A stretch of DNA of 64,000 bases from TMP-86 sp046347195 (GTDB lineage: Bacteria; Pseudomonadota; Gammaproteobacteria; Steroidobacterales; Steroidobacteraceae). The position numbers and the translations under genes are program-made. The notes below the pieces were generated by a model, which worked only from the letters and a program-made list of their open reading frames with translations, searched no databases and was not told the DNA's origin. The DNA is taken from assembly GCA_046347195.1 (NCBI GenBank), contig JAXMGQ010000007.1:62001-126000 (forward strand), written 5' to 3'. This document shows positions 53,805-61,628 of the stretch, one piece after another (the stretch's first letter is position 1; each line of letters opens with the position of its first letter).

Positions 53805-53979
53805 TCCCGAATCAGAAGTTCCTGGCTGATTTGGCCGCGCCTCGTCGCGGCGCGTTGCGCAGATACCCACGCGCCAATCTGCTCGAACCGGGCAATTTCA
53901 CGACTCGTCTCGCGCCCTCACTGCGCTTAACCTGTCCTCCACGGCGAATTCCCGCCGTCCAACGTTCATGGAGGAACAC

Positions 53980-54297
53980 ATGCATTCATCAATCGCTCGT
54001 ATCGCCTGCCTGCTCGCCGTGCTGTGCATGCCCGCGCTCGCCGTGGCGGGTCCGGTCAACGTCAACACCGCGGACGCCTCGCAGATCGCAAAGGAACTGA
54101 AAGGGGTGGGCCTGGCCAAGGCCCAGGCCATCGTCCAGTACCGCGACAAGAACGGCCCTTTCAAGTCCGCCGACGATCTGCGCAAGGTGAAAGGCTTCGG
54201 CCCCAAGATGCTCGAGCGCAATCGCGCCAACATCCGCCTGAACAACGCCAGGCCCGCCAAGGGGGTGGAGGCACCCTCGGCGACCGCGGAACCCTAG
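53980..54297 (+). CDS. ComEA-like helix-hairpin-helix DNA-binding protein
   Basis: The 105-residue exported protein has a signal peptide (IARIACLLAVLCMPALAVAG) followed by one ComEA-type helix-hairpin-helix domain (PVNVNTADASQIAKELKGVG and RDKNGPFKSADDLRKVKGFG). The family binds DNA in the periplasm; the small form is associated with competence in several Gammaproteobacteria but is also found where competence is unproven. The ATG at 53980 has a strong GGAGGAA ribosome-binding site (53970-53976). A terminator follows. The 175-base gap upstream shows no further gene. Confidence 0.88.
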   Translation: MHSSIARIACLLAVLCMPALAVAGPVNVNTADASQIAKELKGVGLAKAQAIVQYRDKNGPFKSADDLRKVKGFGPKMLERNRANIRLNNARPAKGVEAPSATAEP

Positions 54298-54308
54298 GGT
54301 CTGCGGTA

Positions 54309-54338
54309 GTGGGCCGCGCGGCGGGCGCGGCCCACTTT
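54309..54338 (+). terminator. Terminator after the ComEA-like gene
   Basis: A perfect 10-bp stem (GTGGGCCGCG at 54309-54318, CGCGGCCCAC at 54326-54335) with a 7-base loop is followed by TTT, 11 bases past the stop codon. Confidence 0.75.
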
Positions 54339-54385
54339 GTGGATTGCGACGCAGTCCGCTTCCGGCATTGCGGTATCATCCCGCC

Positions 54386-55270
54386 ATGAGCATCTACAAC
54401 GTGAAGACGGCGGTGTTTCCCGTCGCAGGCCGTGGTACGCGCTTCCTGCCGGCCACGAAGGCAAGCCCGAAGGAAATGCTGCCCATCGTCGACAAGCCGC
54501 TCATCCAGTACGCGGCGGAGGAAGCGCTGTCAGCGGGCGCCGAGACGCTGGTGTTCATCACCGGCAGCTCCAAACGGGCCATCGAGGACCATTTCGACAG
54601 CGACCCGGAGCTGGAATCCGCGTTGGAAGCCCAAGGCAAGCAGGATCTGCTCGATACCCTGCGCGGCATCCTGCCGAGCTGGGCGGCCTGCGTGTACATC
54701 CGCCAGCCCGCGCCGCTCGGGCTGGGCCACGCCGTGCTCTGCGCGCGCCCCGTCGTCGGCAATGCTCCCTTCATGGTCCATCTCGCCGACGACCTCATCG
54801 ATGCGAAGGTTCCCTGCCTGCGCCAGATGGTGAAGGTGCACGCCTCGCATGGCGGCAGCGTGCTGGGCGTGCAGACCGTGCCGAAGTCGGAGACGGACAA
54901 GTACGGCATCGTCTCGGTGGACGATGAGATCGCCCCGCGCGTGAGCCGTGTGTCGCACATCATCGAGAAACCCAAGCCCAACAAGGCTCCCTCGACGCTC
55001 GCGGTGGTGGGCCGTTACCTGCTGACCGGCCAGCTGTTCGAGGAGCTCATGCAGATCGGCAAGGGCGCGGGTGGGGAGATCCAGCTTACCGATGGCATCG
55101 CGCGGCTGATGAAACGCGAGTACGTCTACGCCTACGAGTTCGAAGGCAAGCGCTACGATTGCGGCAGCAAGCTGGGCTACCTGCAGGCCACCGTGGAATA
55201 CGGACTGAACCACAGCAAGCTGGGCAAGGATTTCCGCGCCTACCTCAAGGCGCTGAGCAAGACCCTCTAG
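54386..55270 (+). CDS. galU: UTP-glucose-1-phosphate uridylyltransferase GalU
   Basis: The 294-residue enzyme makes UDP-glucose for envelope polysaccharides. It has the nucleotide-binding loop FPVAGRGTRFLPATKASPKE followed by MLPIVDKPLIQYAAEEA, then EKPKP and GKRYDCGSKLGYLQA. The ATG at 54386 has no Shine-Dalgarno and lies 7 bases after a TATCAT hexamer (54374-54379), so the mRNA may be leaderless. It is convergent with rhlE across a terminator hairpin. Confidence 0.95.
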   Translation: MSIYNVKTAVFPVAGRGTRFLPATKASPKEMLPIVDKPLIQYAAEEALSAGAETLVFITGSSKRAIEDHFDSDPELESALEAQGKQDLLDTLRGILPSWAACVYIRQPAPLGLGHAVLCARPVVGNAPFMVHLADDLIDAKVPCLRQMVKVHASHGGSVLGVQTVPKSETDKYGIVSVDDEIAPRVSRVSHIIEKPKPNKAPSTLAVVGRYLLTGQLFEELMQIGKGAGGEIQLTDGIARLMKREYVYAYEFEGKRYDCGSKLGYLQATVEYGLNHSKLGKDFRAYLKALSKTL

Positions 55271-55303
55271 CGTCCCGAATCATGGGCGCGCGCCGCGCGA
55301 AGG

Positions 55304-55325
55304 TGCCCGGCACGAATGCCGGGCA
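55304..55325. terminator. Hairpin between convergent galU and rhlE
   Basis: A perfect 9-bp stem, TGCCCGGCA (55304-55312) and TGCCGGGCA (55317-55325), with a CGAA tetraloop lies in the 64-base gap. A T-tract is weak in both directions; it probably ends both transcripts. Confidence 0.65.
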
Positions 55326-55334
55326 TTGCCGTTC

Positions 55335-56663
55335 CTAGCGGAAACCGCGTTGATGACGCCGGCCGCCCCGGCCGGCGGCCGGGTGAGCGCGCCGCTCGTG
55401 CGGACGCGCCGGCTGTCCCTGGGCCTGGCGCGGGTGGCCTCCCGGGGGACGGCCCCCCGGTGCATGGCGGGCGGGGCGAGCGTTGCCGCGATCCTCGGCC
55501 GGCTGATCGGCGCGACCGTGCGGCGTGGCAGGTTCGCTCACGGTGAAGGCGGGCGTCGGCAGCACCGGCACACTGCGGCGAAGCACGCGCTCGATGTCGC
55601 GCAGCAAGCTGGCCTCGTCCGGGGAGACCAGCGAGACCGCCGCTCCGCCGGCGCCGGCACGGCCCGTTCGGCCGATGCGATGCACGTAGTCCTCCGGCAC
55701 GTTCGGCAGCTCGTAGTTGACCACGTGCGGCAGCTCCTTGATGTCGAGCCCGCGGGCGGCGACCTCGGTCGCCACCAGCGCGATGATGCGACCCTGCTTG
55801 AAGGACTCGAGCGCCTTGACGCGCGCCGACTGGCTCTTGTTGCCATGGATGGCCGCCGCCGTGATGCCGGCGTTCTCGAGCTGCTGGCAGAGGCGGTTGG
55901 CGCCATGCTTGGTCCGCGTGAACACGAGCACCTGGTGCCAGTCACCCTCGCGGATCAGGTGCACCAGCAGGTGGCGCTTGTGCTCCTTGGGCACGCGATA
56001 GGCCTGCTGTTCGACGATCTCGACGGCGGCATTGCGCGGTGTCACCTGGATGGTGGCCGGATCGCGAAGCAGCCGGCCCGCGAGGGCGCGGATCTCATCG
56101 GAGTAGGTGGCCGAGAACAGCAGGTTCTGGCGGACCTCGGGCAACAGCCTGATGACGCGCCGTATGTCGTGGATGAAGCCCATGTCGAGCATCCGGTCCG
56201 CCTCATCGAGCACGAACATGCGCACCCGCGACAGGTCGAGCGCACCCTGCTGCTCGAGGTCGAGCAGCCGTCCGGGTGTCGCGACCAGCAGGTCGCATCC
56301 GGCGCGAAGATGCGTGATCTGCGGGTTGATGTTCACTCCGCCGAACACGACCTGGGTGCGGATGCGAAGGTACTTGCCATAGACGCGTGCATTGTCGGCG
56401 ACCTGCGCGGCAAGTTCGCGCGTGGGGGTGAGCACGAGCGCCCGCGGTGCCGCGCCGCGATCGTTTGCCTCGCTCAGCTTCTGCAGGATGGGCAGCACGA
56501 AGCCGGCCGTCTTGCCCGTGCCGGTCTGCGCACCGGCGAGGACATCCCTGCCGGCGAGCACCGCGGGAATCGCCTCGCGCTGAATGGGAGTGGGGGTGTC
56601 GTAGCCCTTGTCGGAAACGGCACGCAGGATGTCGGGGATGAGCCCGAGTTCGGTGAATGTCAT
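55335..56663 (-). CDS. rhlE: DEAD-box RNA helicase, RhlE type
   Basis: The 442-residue ATP-dependent RNA helicase has the Q motif (YDTPTPIQREA), motif I AQTGTGKT (45-52), Ia PTRELAAQV, II VLDEADRM, III SAT, and VI HRIGRTGRAG. A basic Arg/Pro/Gly/His-rich tail of ~75 residues follows, typical of RhlE and involved in RNA or ribosome contacts. The start at 56663 is the canonical MTFTELGL; a longer frame runs into the leader and is rejected. The ~160-base 5' leader resembles those of cold-induced helicase genes. Confidence 0.93.
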   Translation of the reverse strand: MTFTELGLIPDILRAVSDKGYDTPTPIQREAIPAVLAGRDVLAGAQTGTGKTAGFVLPILQKLSEANDRGAAPRALVLTPTRELAAQVADNARVYGKYLRIRTQVVFGGVNINPQITHLRAGCDLLVATPGRLLDLEQQGALDLSRVRMFVLDEADRMLDMGFIHDIRRVIRLLPEVRQNLLFSATYSDEIRALAGRLLRDPATIQVTPRNAAVEIVEQQAYRVPKEHKRHLLVHLIREGDWHQVLVFTRTKHGANRLCQQLENAGITAAAIHGNKSQSARVKALESFKQGRIIALVATEVAARGLDIKELPHVVNYELPNVPEDYVHRIGRTGRAGAGGAAVSLVSPDEASLLRDIERVLRRSVPVLPTPAFTVSEPATPHGRADQPAEDRGNARPARHAPGGRPPGGHPRQAQGQPARPHERRAHPAAGRGGRRHQRGFR

Positions 56664-56792
56664 TGAAACTCTTTTGTGAACTGGTGTTGGCTCGCACGGC
56701 GCGCTGGTGCTTTCGCATCGCGCAGCGGTCAGTTGCGAGTGGGGTGAATCGACGAAGCTCGTCCCTTCGAGGGGCGTTGCTGCGAGCACAGG

Positions 56793-56861
56793 GTGCGGTA
56801 CTGACCGGTACCGCACGAACCTGGCGGGCGGCACTGTACAGGTTTACAGCCACCCTGTCCA
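56793..56861 (-). promoter_or_regulatory. rhlE promoter and inverted repeat in its leader
   Basis: On the minus strand TGGACA (56861-56856) and TACAGT (56838-56833) are 17 bases apart, putting the start near 56826. Ten bases into the message is a perfect 9-bp inverted repeat, GTGCGGTAC and GTACCGCAC, with a 6-base spacer (56793-56816). It could act as an RNA hairpin or as a repressor operator; sequence cannot decide. The rest of the 56664-56872 gap shows no gene. Confidence 0.45.
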
Positions 56862-56872
56862 CAACGTCTACA

Positions 56873-57766
56873 ATGCGTGCCGTGAACACTGCTGCGCGAT
56901 CCTCCCTCCTCATGCCCGTGGCCGCGGCGGTGGCCGCGATGGGCTTCATCCAGGTCGGCGCCTCGATCATCAAGGGCCTGTTCCCGGCCGTGGGGGCACA
57001 GGGTGCGACCCTCCTGCGCTTAGGGGTAGCGAGCCTCGTGATGCTCGCGATCTGGCGTCCCTGGCGCTCCCGCGCTGCCGGTCTTCCGTGGCGCTGGATC
57101 TGCGCCTACGGGATCTCGCTCGGCTGCATGAACTCGGTCTTCTATGCCTCGCTGAGCCGCATCCCGCTAGGCATCGCCGTCTCGCTGGAGTTCGTCGGTC
57201 CGCTGGGTGTGGCGCTCATGTCCTCCCGCCGGGCGATGGACTTCATCTGGGTGTTGCTCGCCGCTGCCGGCATCCTGCTGCTCATGCCCACCGGCATCAC
57301 GGGCCAGCGAGTCGACCCAGTGGGAGTGGCGCTGGCATTGGGAGCAGGATTCTTCTGGGCCTTGTACATCATCTTCGGAAAACGCGCCGGGAGTGGCGGG
57401 AGCGGGCCGGCCGTTGCCTACGGCTCCTGCATCGCCACCCTCGCGGTGCTGCCCTTCGGCCTTGCGCAGGCGGCACACGGCGTGCTCGAACCCGGGGTGC
57501 TGCCCGCGGCCATCGCAGTGGCGATGCTCTCCAGCGCGATTCCCTACTCGCTGGAGATGGGTGCGATGACGCGCCTGCCGGCCCGCACGTTCGGCGTGCT
57601 GATGAGCGTGGAGCCTGGCATCGGGGCCGCGGTGGGCTACGCGCTGCTGGGTGAAAGACTGGCACCGCTCCAGTTGCTCGCGATCGGCTGCATCATCGCC
57701 GCATCGGTGGGCAGCGTGCGGTCGCATGCCGTGGCCAGCGCGGCGGACAGCGCGTTGCACGAGTAG
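56873..57766 (+). CDS. EamA-family exporter, RhtA-like
   Basis: The 297-residue inner-membrane protein has about ten transmembrane helices in two EamA (DMT) repeats, with a match to RhtA-type threonine/homoserine exporters (SIIKGLFPAVGAQGATLLRL; YASLSRIPLGIAVSLEFVGP; SLEMGAMTRLPARTFGVLMS). Substrate is inferred. The ATG at 56873 overlaps a TACAAT hexamer (56869-56874); if that is the -10, the real start is GTG 56882 on a leaderless mRNA. It converges on the DUF2799 gene. Confidence 0.85.
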   Translation: MRAVNTAARSSLLMPVAAAVAAMGFIQVGASIIKGLFPAVGAQGATLLRLGVASLVMLAIWRPWRSRAAGLPWRWICAYGISLGCMNSVFYASLSRIPLGIAVSLEFVGPLGVALMSSRRAMDFIWVLLAAAGILLLMPTGITGQRVDPVGVALALGAGFFWALYIIFGKRAGSGGSGPAVAYGSCIATLAVLPFGLAQAAHGVLEPGVLPAAIAVAMLSSAIPYSLEMGAMTRLPARTFGVLMSVEPGIGAAVGYALLGERLAPLQLLAIGCIIAASVGSVRSHAVASAADSALHE

Positions 57767-57772
57767 CCTGTC

Positions 57773-57817
57773 GCCGCAGCCTCACTGGCCGCAGCCTCAC
57801 TGGCCGGCGCCTCACTG
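57773..57817. repeat. Three 15-bp tandem repeats covering the DUF2799 stop codon
   Basis: GCCGCAGCCTCACTG occurs at 57773-57787 and 57788-57802, followed by GCCGGCGCCTCACTG at 57803-57817. On the minus strand each unit contains CAG-TGA in the same frame (15 bases, five codons), so the DUF2799 stop codon (57812-57814) is followed by two more in-frame stops. The array lies between convergent genes. Confidence 0.9.
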
Positions 57818-58459
57818 ATTGTCGGCGAACCGGCTGCGCCAGGCCTGCAGATCGTCCTCGCTGCGCTGCAGTTCGCGCTCCAGCTGCGGGATCTCCGCCT
57901 CCATCTGCCCGGCACGCTCGACCAGCTGGTGCGTCGCGACCAGTGCGTGTGCGCGGTCCTCTGGAATGGATTCCGGGCTGACGATGGCGGCGGCATTGCC
58001 GATGATCTCGTGCTGGATCCGATCGCGCTCATGGCGCGCGGCCGAGAGCCGCGACGCGGCGGCATCGACCCGGCTCTGCAGCACGTACAGTTCGTGCCCA
58101 CGCCGGTAGGAGGCGAGGAACCCGCGCTCCAGCGGCGCGGGGCACACGCCGCCGTAGCTATCGCCGTTCACGCCGGCGCGATAACCGTTGGCGGGCTGAC
58201 AGTACTCATGCAGGCCTTCGTCGCGGCCGGCCTGGTAGGCGCTGAAGTCGGAGCGTATGCCGTGCTTGGCGCAGGCAGTCTGGTAGTACCCGAAGTGCTC
58301 GGCGGAGCGGCCGTGGGCGCCATCCTGGTAACCGATGGCACGCCAGTCGACAGCCGTGCATTCCTTGGCGCTCATGCTGCTGCAGCCCGCGAGGATCGCC
58401 GGGATCAGGACGAACAGGACACGTGCGCCGCGTCCAACGTGCAGGCCCATACGGGTCAC
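57812..58459 (-). CDS. DUF2799 lipoprotein
   Basis: The 215-residue protein has a lipoprotein signal with a perfect LAGC lipobox and the DUF2799 signature (CTAVDWRAIGYQDGAHGRSA; FSAYQAGRDEGLHEYCQPAN; GYRAGVNGDSYGGVCP). The C-terminal ~90 residues are a predicted coiled coil (RVDAAASRLSAARHERDRI; LVERAGQMEAEIPQLERELQ). Function of DUF2799 is unknown. GTG at 58459 is chosen because GGGAGG lies about 9 bases upstream; ATG at 58450 is possible. The 113-base gap to the HerA-like gene shows nothing clear. Confidence 0.82.
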   Translation of the reverse strand: MTRMGLHVGRGARVLFVLIPAILAGCSSMSAKECTAVDWRAIGYQDGAHGRSAEHFGYYQTACAKHGIRSDFSAYQAGRDEGLHEYCQPANGYRAGVNGDSYGGVCPAPLERGFLASYRRGHELYVLQSRVDAAASRLSAARHERDRIQHEIIGNAAAIVSPESIPEDRAHALVATHQLVERAGQMEAEIPQLERELQRSEDDLQAWRSRFADNQ

Positions 58460-58572
58460 CCACAGAGGCCTCCCGGATCGGGAGCGTGATCACGATAGCC
58501 GGGCAGGCAGGACCCGGATGTGCAGCCCGTCACAGCATCGGACCGGCGGGGCGTGACGCACCCGACAGGGCC

Positions 58573-60093
58573 TCAACGGCGCAGGAGGTTGCCCAACACC
58601 CCGCGGATGATCTCGCGGCCGACACTCGAGCCGATGCTGCGGAATGCCGACCGTGCCGCGCTTTCGGCCAGCCCCTCGTGCTTGCCGCCGCGCGGGCCGG
58701 TGCTGCCCAACAGCGCGTCCTTGAGCTTGCCCAGCAGGCCGCCATCTCCCGCCAATGGCGGCGGTGGCACCGCGGCGGACGGGCTCGCGCCGCCGGCGGC
58801 GGCGGCTGCGCCGGCCGCGGCTGCACGGCCCTTGAGCTTCTCGTACGCAGACTCGCGATCGACTGCCTTTTCGTAGACGCCGGCGACCAGCGAGTCGGTG
58901 ATCAGCGCGCGGCGCTGCTCCGGGGTGATCGGGCCGATCTGGCTGCCGGGCGGAATCACGAACACGCGCTCGGTGACCGAGGGACGCCCGCCCGCATCCA
59001 GCAGGCTCACCAGCGCCTCGCCGACCGCGAGCTCCGTGATCGCCTTCTGCAGGTCGAGCTGCGGGTTGCCGCGCATGGTGTCAGCGGCCGACTTCACCGC
59101 GGCCTGATCGCGCGGAGTGAACGCGCGCAGCGCGTGCTGCACGCGATTGCCGAGCTGCGCGAGCACGGTGTCGGGCACATCGAGCGGGTTTTGCGTGGCG
59201 AAGAACACGCCCACGCCCTTGCTGCGCACCAGCCGCACCACCAACTCGATGCGTTCGAGCAGGACCTTCGGTGCATCGGTGAACAGCAGGTGAGCCTCGT
59301 CGAAGAAGAACACCAGCTTCGGCTTGTCGAGGTCCCCGACCTCCGGAAGGCTCTCGTACAGCTCGCTCAGCATCCACAGCAGGAAGGTGGCGTACAGCCT
59401 GGGGCTCGTCATCAGGCGATCCGCCGCCAGGATGTTGACCACGCCCTGGCCGCCCACCGTCTGCATGAAGTCCGCGATGTTGAGCATCGGCTCGCCGAAG
59501 AACTTGTCCCCGCCCTGCGCCTCGATCTGCAACAGGCCGCGCTGGATGGCGCCGATGCTCGCCGGCGAGACGTTGCCGTACTCGGTGGTGAACTGGCTGG
59601 CGGCGTCGCCCACGTGCTGCAGCATCGCGCGCAGGTCCTTGAGGTCGAGCAGCAGGAGCCCCGCGTCATCGGCGATCTTGAACACGAGCTGCAGTACGCC
59701 CGCCTGGGTCTCGTTCAGGTCGAGCATGCGCGACAGCAGCAGCGGTCCCATGTCACTGATGGTGGCGCGCACCGGATGACCCTGCTCGCCGAACACATCC
59801 CACAACGTCGCGGGGCAGGAGGCCGGCGCCGGCGCGGCGAGGCCTCGCTCCTTCAGCACGCCCGCCAGCTTCTCGCCGATCACGCCCTTCTGTGTGATGC
59901 CGGTAAGGTCGCCCTTGATGTCCGCCATGAACACCGGCACGCCCTGGCGGCTGAAGTTCTCCGCCATCGACTGCAAGGTGATGGTCTTGCCCGTGCCGGT
60001 CGCACCGGTGATCAGGCCATGGCGATTCGACATCGACGGCAGGAGGAAGCACTGGATGGCGCCGTGCTGGGCGAGCAGGATGGGCGAGCTCAT
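58573..60093 (-). CDS. HerA-like ATPase of the DUF853 (YjgR) family
   Basis: The 506-residue P-loop ATPase has Walker A GATGTGKT (30-37) and Walker B KLVFFFDEAHLLF, and matches the YjgR/DUF853 group of FtsK-HerA-type ATPases. An Ala/Gly/Pro-rich linker (~420-455) precedes a C-terminal helical segment (LAESAARSAFRSIGSSVGRE). Its cellular role is unresolved. The ATG at 60093 has a GAAGG site; a longer frame would run into the tRNA gene. No NurA-like nuclease is adjacent, so this is not an archaeal-style HerA-NurA pair. Confidence 0.88.
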   Translation of the reverse strand: MSSPILLAQHGAIQCFLLPSMSNRHGLITGATGTGKTITLQSMAENFSRQGVPVFMADIKGDLTGITQKGVIGEKLAGVLKERGLAAPAPASCPATLWDVFGEQGHPVRATISDMGPLLLSRMLDLNETQAGVLQLVFKIADDAGLLLLDLKDLRAMLQHVGDAASQFTTEYGNVSPASIGAIQRGLLQIEAQGGDKFFGEPMLNIADFMQTVGGQGVVNILAADRLMTSPRLYATFLLWMLSELYESLPEVGDLDKPKLVFFFDEAHLLFTDAPKVLLERIELVVRLVRSKGVGVFFATQNPLDVPDTVLAQLGNRVQHALRAFTPRDQAAVKSAADTMRGNPQLDLQKAITELAVGEALVSLLDAGGRPSVTERVFVIPPGSQIGPITPEQRRALITDSLVAGVYEKAVDRESAYEKLKGRAAAAGAAAAAGGASPSAAVPPPPLAGDGGLLGKLKDALLGSTGPRGGKHEGLAESAARSAFRSIGSSVGREIIRGVLGNLLRR

Positions 60094-60151
60094 GGGGTAC
60101 CTTCGCGGTGGAGGGCGGCTGGGCGCGGGATGGGAGAAGTCGTTTGGTTGT

Positions 60152-60226
60152 TGGCTCCCCGGGGGTGATTCGAACACCCGACCAACGGATTAACAGTCCG
60201 TCGCTCTACCGCTGAGCTACCGGGGA
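60152..60226 (-). tRNA. tRNA-Asn (GTT)
   Basis: On the minus strand a 75-base cloverleaf begins TCCCCGGTAGCTCAGCGGTA, has the anticodon loop CTGTTAA within ACGGA/TCCGT arms (anticodon GTT, Asn), a T-loop GGTGTTCGAATCACC, an acceptor arm TCCCCGG/CCGGGGA, and an encoded CCA end. It lies between aspC (upstream) and the HerA-like gene (downstream) on the same strand. Confidence 0.97.
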
Positions 60227-60306
60227 ATTGTCGGAAAGAGGCGCGGATTGTCGGGAAGCCGCGCATCGAAGTCAAGGAACCGGACCGGTCGGCAATGGCC
60301 CTCGTT

Positions 60307-60333
60307 CAGGCACTTCAGGCACTTCAGGCACTT
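60307..60333. repeat. Three 9-bp tandem repeats covering the aspC stop codon
   Basis: CAGGCACTT occurs three times without mismatch at 60307-60315, 60316-60324 and 60325-60333. On the minus strand each unit supplies TGA in the same frame (9 bases, three codons), so the aspC stop at 60324-60326 is followed by further in-frame stops. Confidence 0.9.
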
Positions 60334-61526
60334 CGGGCCGCCGGCCGGTCCAGCGCGGCAGCCATCCGCGCCAGCGCGTCTTCGAGGGTTGCAAGGCTGC
60401 AGGCGAAGGACAGGCGCATGTGCCCCGGTGCGCCAAAGCCCGAGCCGGGCACGACCGCCACGCCCGCCTGCACCAGCAGGTACTCGGCGAAGGCATTGTC
60501 ATCGGCGATGCTCAAGTTTCGCATCGCGCCCTGCACGTTCGCGAACGCATAGAACGTGCCGGCGCCGGGCCGGCAGCTCACGCCGGGCAGGCGGTTCAGC
60601 CCCGCGACGATGAAGTCGTGGCGCTGGCGGTAGGCCTTGTTCATCTCGGCGACGCAGGACTGGTCGGCGTTCAGCGCCACCGTGGCGGCGCGCTGCGACA
60701 TGCTCGCGGGGTTGGAGGTGGACTGGCCCTGGATGGTGGCCATGGCGGTGGCGAGTTCGGCGGGCGCGCCGCAATAGCCGATGCGCCAGCCGGTCATCGC
60801 GTAGGCCTTGGAGTGGCCGTTGATGGTGACGGTGCGATCGTAGAGGCCCGGGTTCGCCTGCGCGAAGCTCGTGAAGGCTTCCGGCGCCCAGTAGATGTGC
60901 TCGTACATCTCATCCGAGGCGATGACGATCTGCGGGTGCTCGGCGAGCACGGCGCCCAACGCGGCCAGTTCGGCCCGCGTATAGGCGGCGCCGGTCGGGT
61001 TGCTCGGGCTGTTGAGCATGAACAGTCGCGTTCGCGGAGTGATCGCGGCGCGCAGTTGTTCCGGGGTAATCTTGAAACCCTGCTCCTGTCCCGCAAATAT
61101 CGACACGGGCTTGCCATCGGCCAGCAGCACCATGTCCGGGTAGGACACCCAGTAGGGGGCGGGGATGATGCACTCATCGCCCGGGTCGAGAACCGCGGCG
61201 CACAGGTTGAAGCAGGTTTGCTTCGCACCGCAGGACACCACGATCTGCTGGCGCGTGTAGGTCAGCTCGTTGTCGCGCTTGAACTTGGCGATGATCGCGT
61301 CCTTGAGCTCGACGGTGCCATCGACGTTGGTGTAGCGCGTGATGCCCTTGCGGATGGCCTCGATGCCTCCTTCTGCGATGTGTGCCGGCGTATCGAAGTC
61401 CGGCTCGCCGGCGCCCAGGCCGATGATGTCCTTGCCTTCGGCCTTGAGGCGGGCGGCGCGGGCGGTGACGGCGAGGGTGGGTGAGGGCTTGACCTTCCTG
61501 ACACGCTGGGAGACTTGCACGGGCAC
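60324..61526 (-). CDS. aspC: Aspartate aminotransferase (class I, PLP-dependent)
   Basis: The 400-residue enzyme interconverts aspartate and 2-oxoglutarate with oxaloacetate and glutamate. The PLP lysine is K240 in NGHSKAYAMTGWRIGY, with the Asn of SPSNPTG and Arg in HMRLSFACS. The opening VSQRVRKVKPSPTLAVTARA is that of the subgroup Ib (thermophile/rhizobial-type) enzymes, some of which also use prephenate. The GTG at 61526 is chosen for the GAGG upstream; GTG at 61520 is an alternative. A much longer frame continues antisense to uvrB and is rejected. Confidence 0.92.
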   Translation of the reverse strand: MPVQVSQRVRKVKPSPTLAVTARAARLKAEGKDIIGLGAGEPDFDTPAHIAEGGIEAIRKGITRYTNVDGTVELKDAIIAKFKRDNELTYTRQQIVVSCGAKQTCFNLCAAVLDPGDECIIPAPYWVSYPDMVLLADGKPVSIFAGQEQGFKITPEQLRAAITPRTRLFMLNSPSNPTGAAYTRAELAALGAVLAEHPQIVIASDEMYEHIYWAPEAFTSFAQANPGLYDRTVTINGHSKAYAMTGWRIGYCGAPAELATAMATIQGQSTSNPASMSQRAATVALNADQSCVAEMNKAYRQRHDFIVAGLNRLPGVSCRPGAGTFYAFANVQGAMRNLSIADDNAFAEYLLVQAGVAVVPGSGFGAPGHMRLSFACSLATLEDALARMAAALDRPAARSA

Positions 61527-61560
61527 GGCTGGGAAACCTCGACGGATGTGGGACGCGCGC

Positions 61561-61589
61561 AGTGTACGAAATCCTCCCCGGAGCGCCAA
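61561..61589 (-). promoter_or_regulatory. Promoter of aspC
   Basis: On the minus strand TTGGCG (61589-61584) and TACACT (61566-61561) have ideal 17-base spacing, about 35 bases before the aspC start. Confidence 0.6.
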
Positions 61590-61594
61590 CCGCA

Positions 61595-61622
61595 TTGCAT
61601 TCGGCCACTTCTTCGGGACAAT
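61595..61622 (+). promoter_or_regulatory. Promoter of uvrB
   Basis: TTGCAT (61595-61600) and GACAAT (61617-61622) are 16 bases apart. The -10 ends 7 bases before the uvrB ATG, so the transcript could begin at the start codon. I do not see a LexA box (CTG-N10-CAG) in the 102-base divergent region. Confidence 0.45.
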
Positions 61623-61628
61623 CGGCAC

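Noticed and set aside
58573..60226. HerA-like ATPase next to a tRNA as a defence or integrated element
   Set aside because: The gene is of the widespread DUF853/YjgR type, no integrase, attachment-site duplication, NurA or Sir2 partner is present, and base composition matches neighbours.
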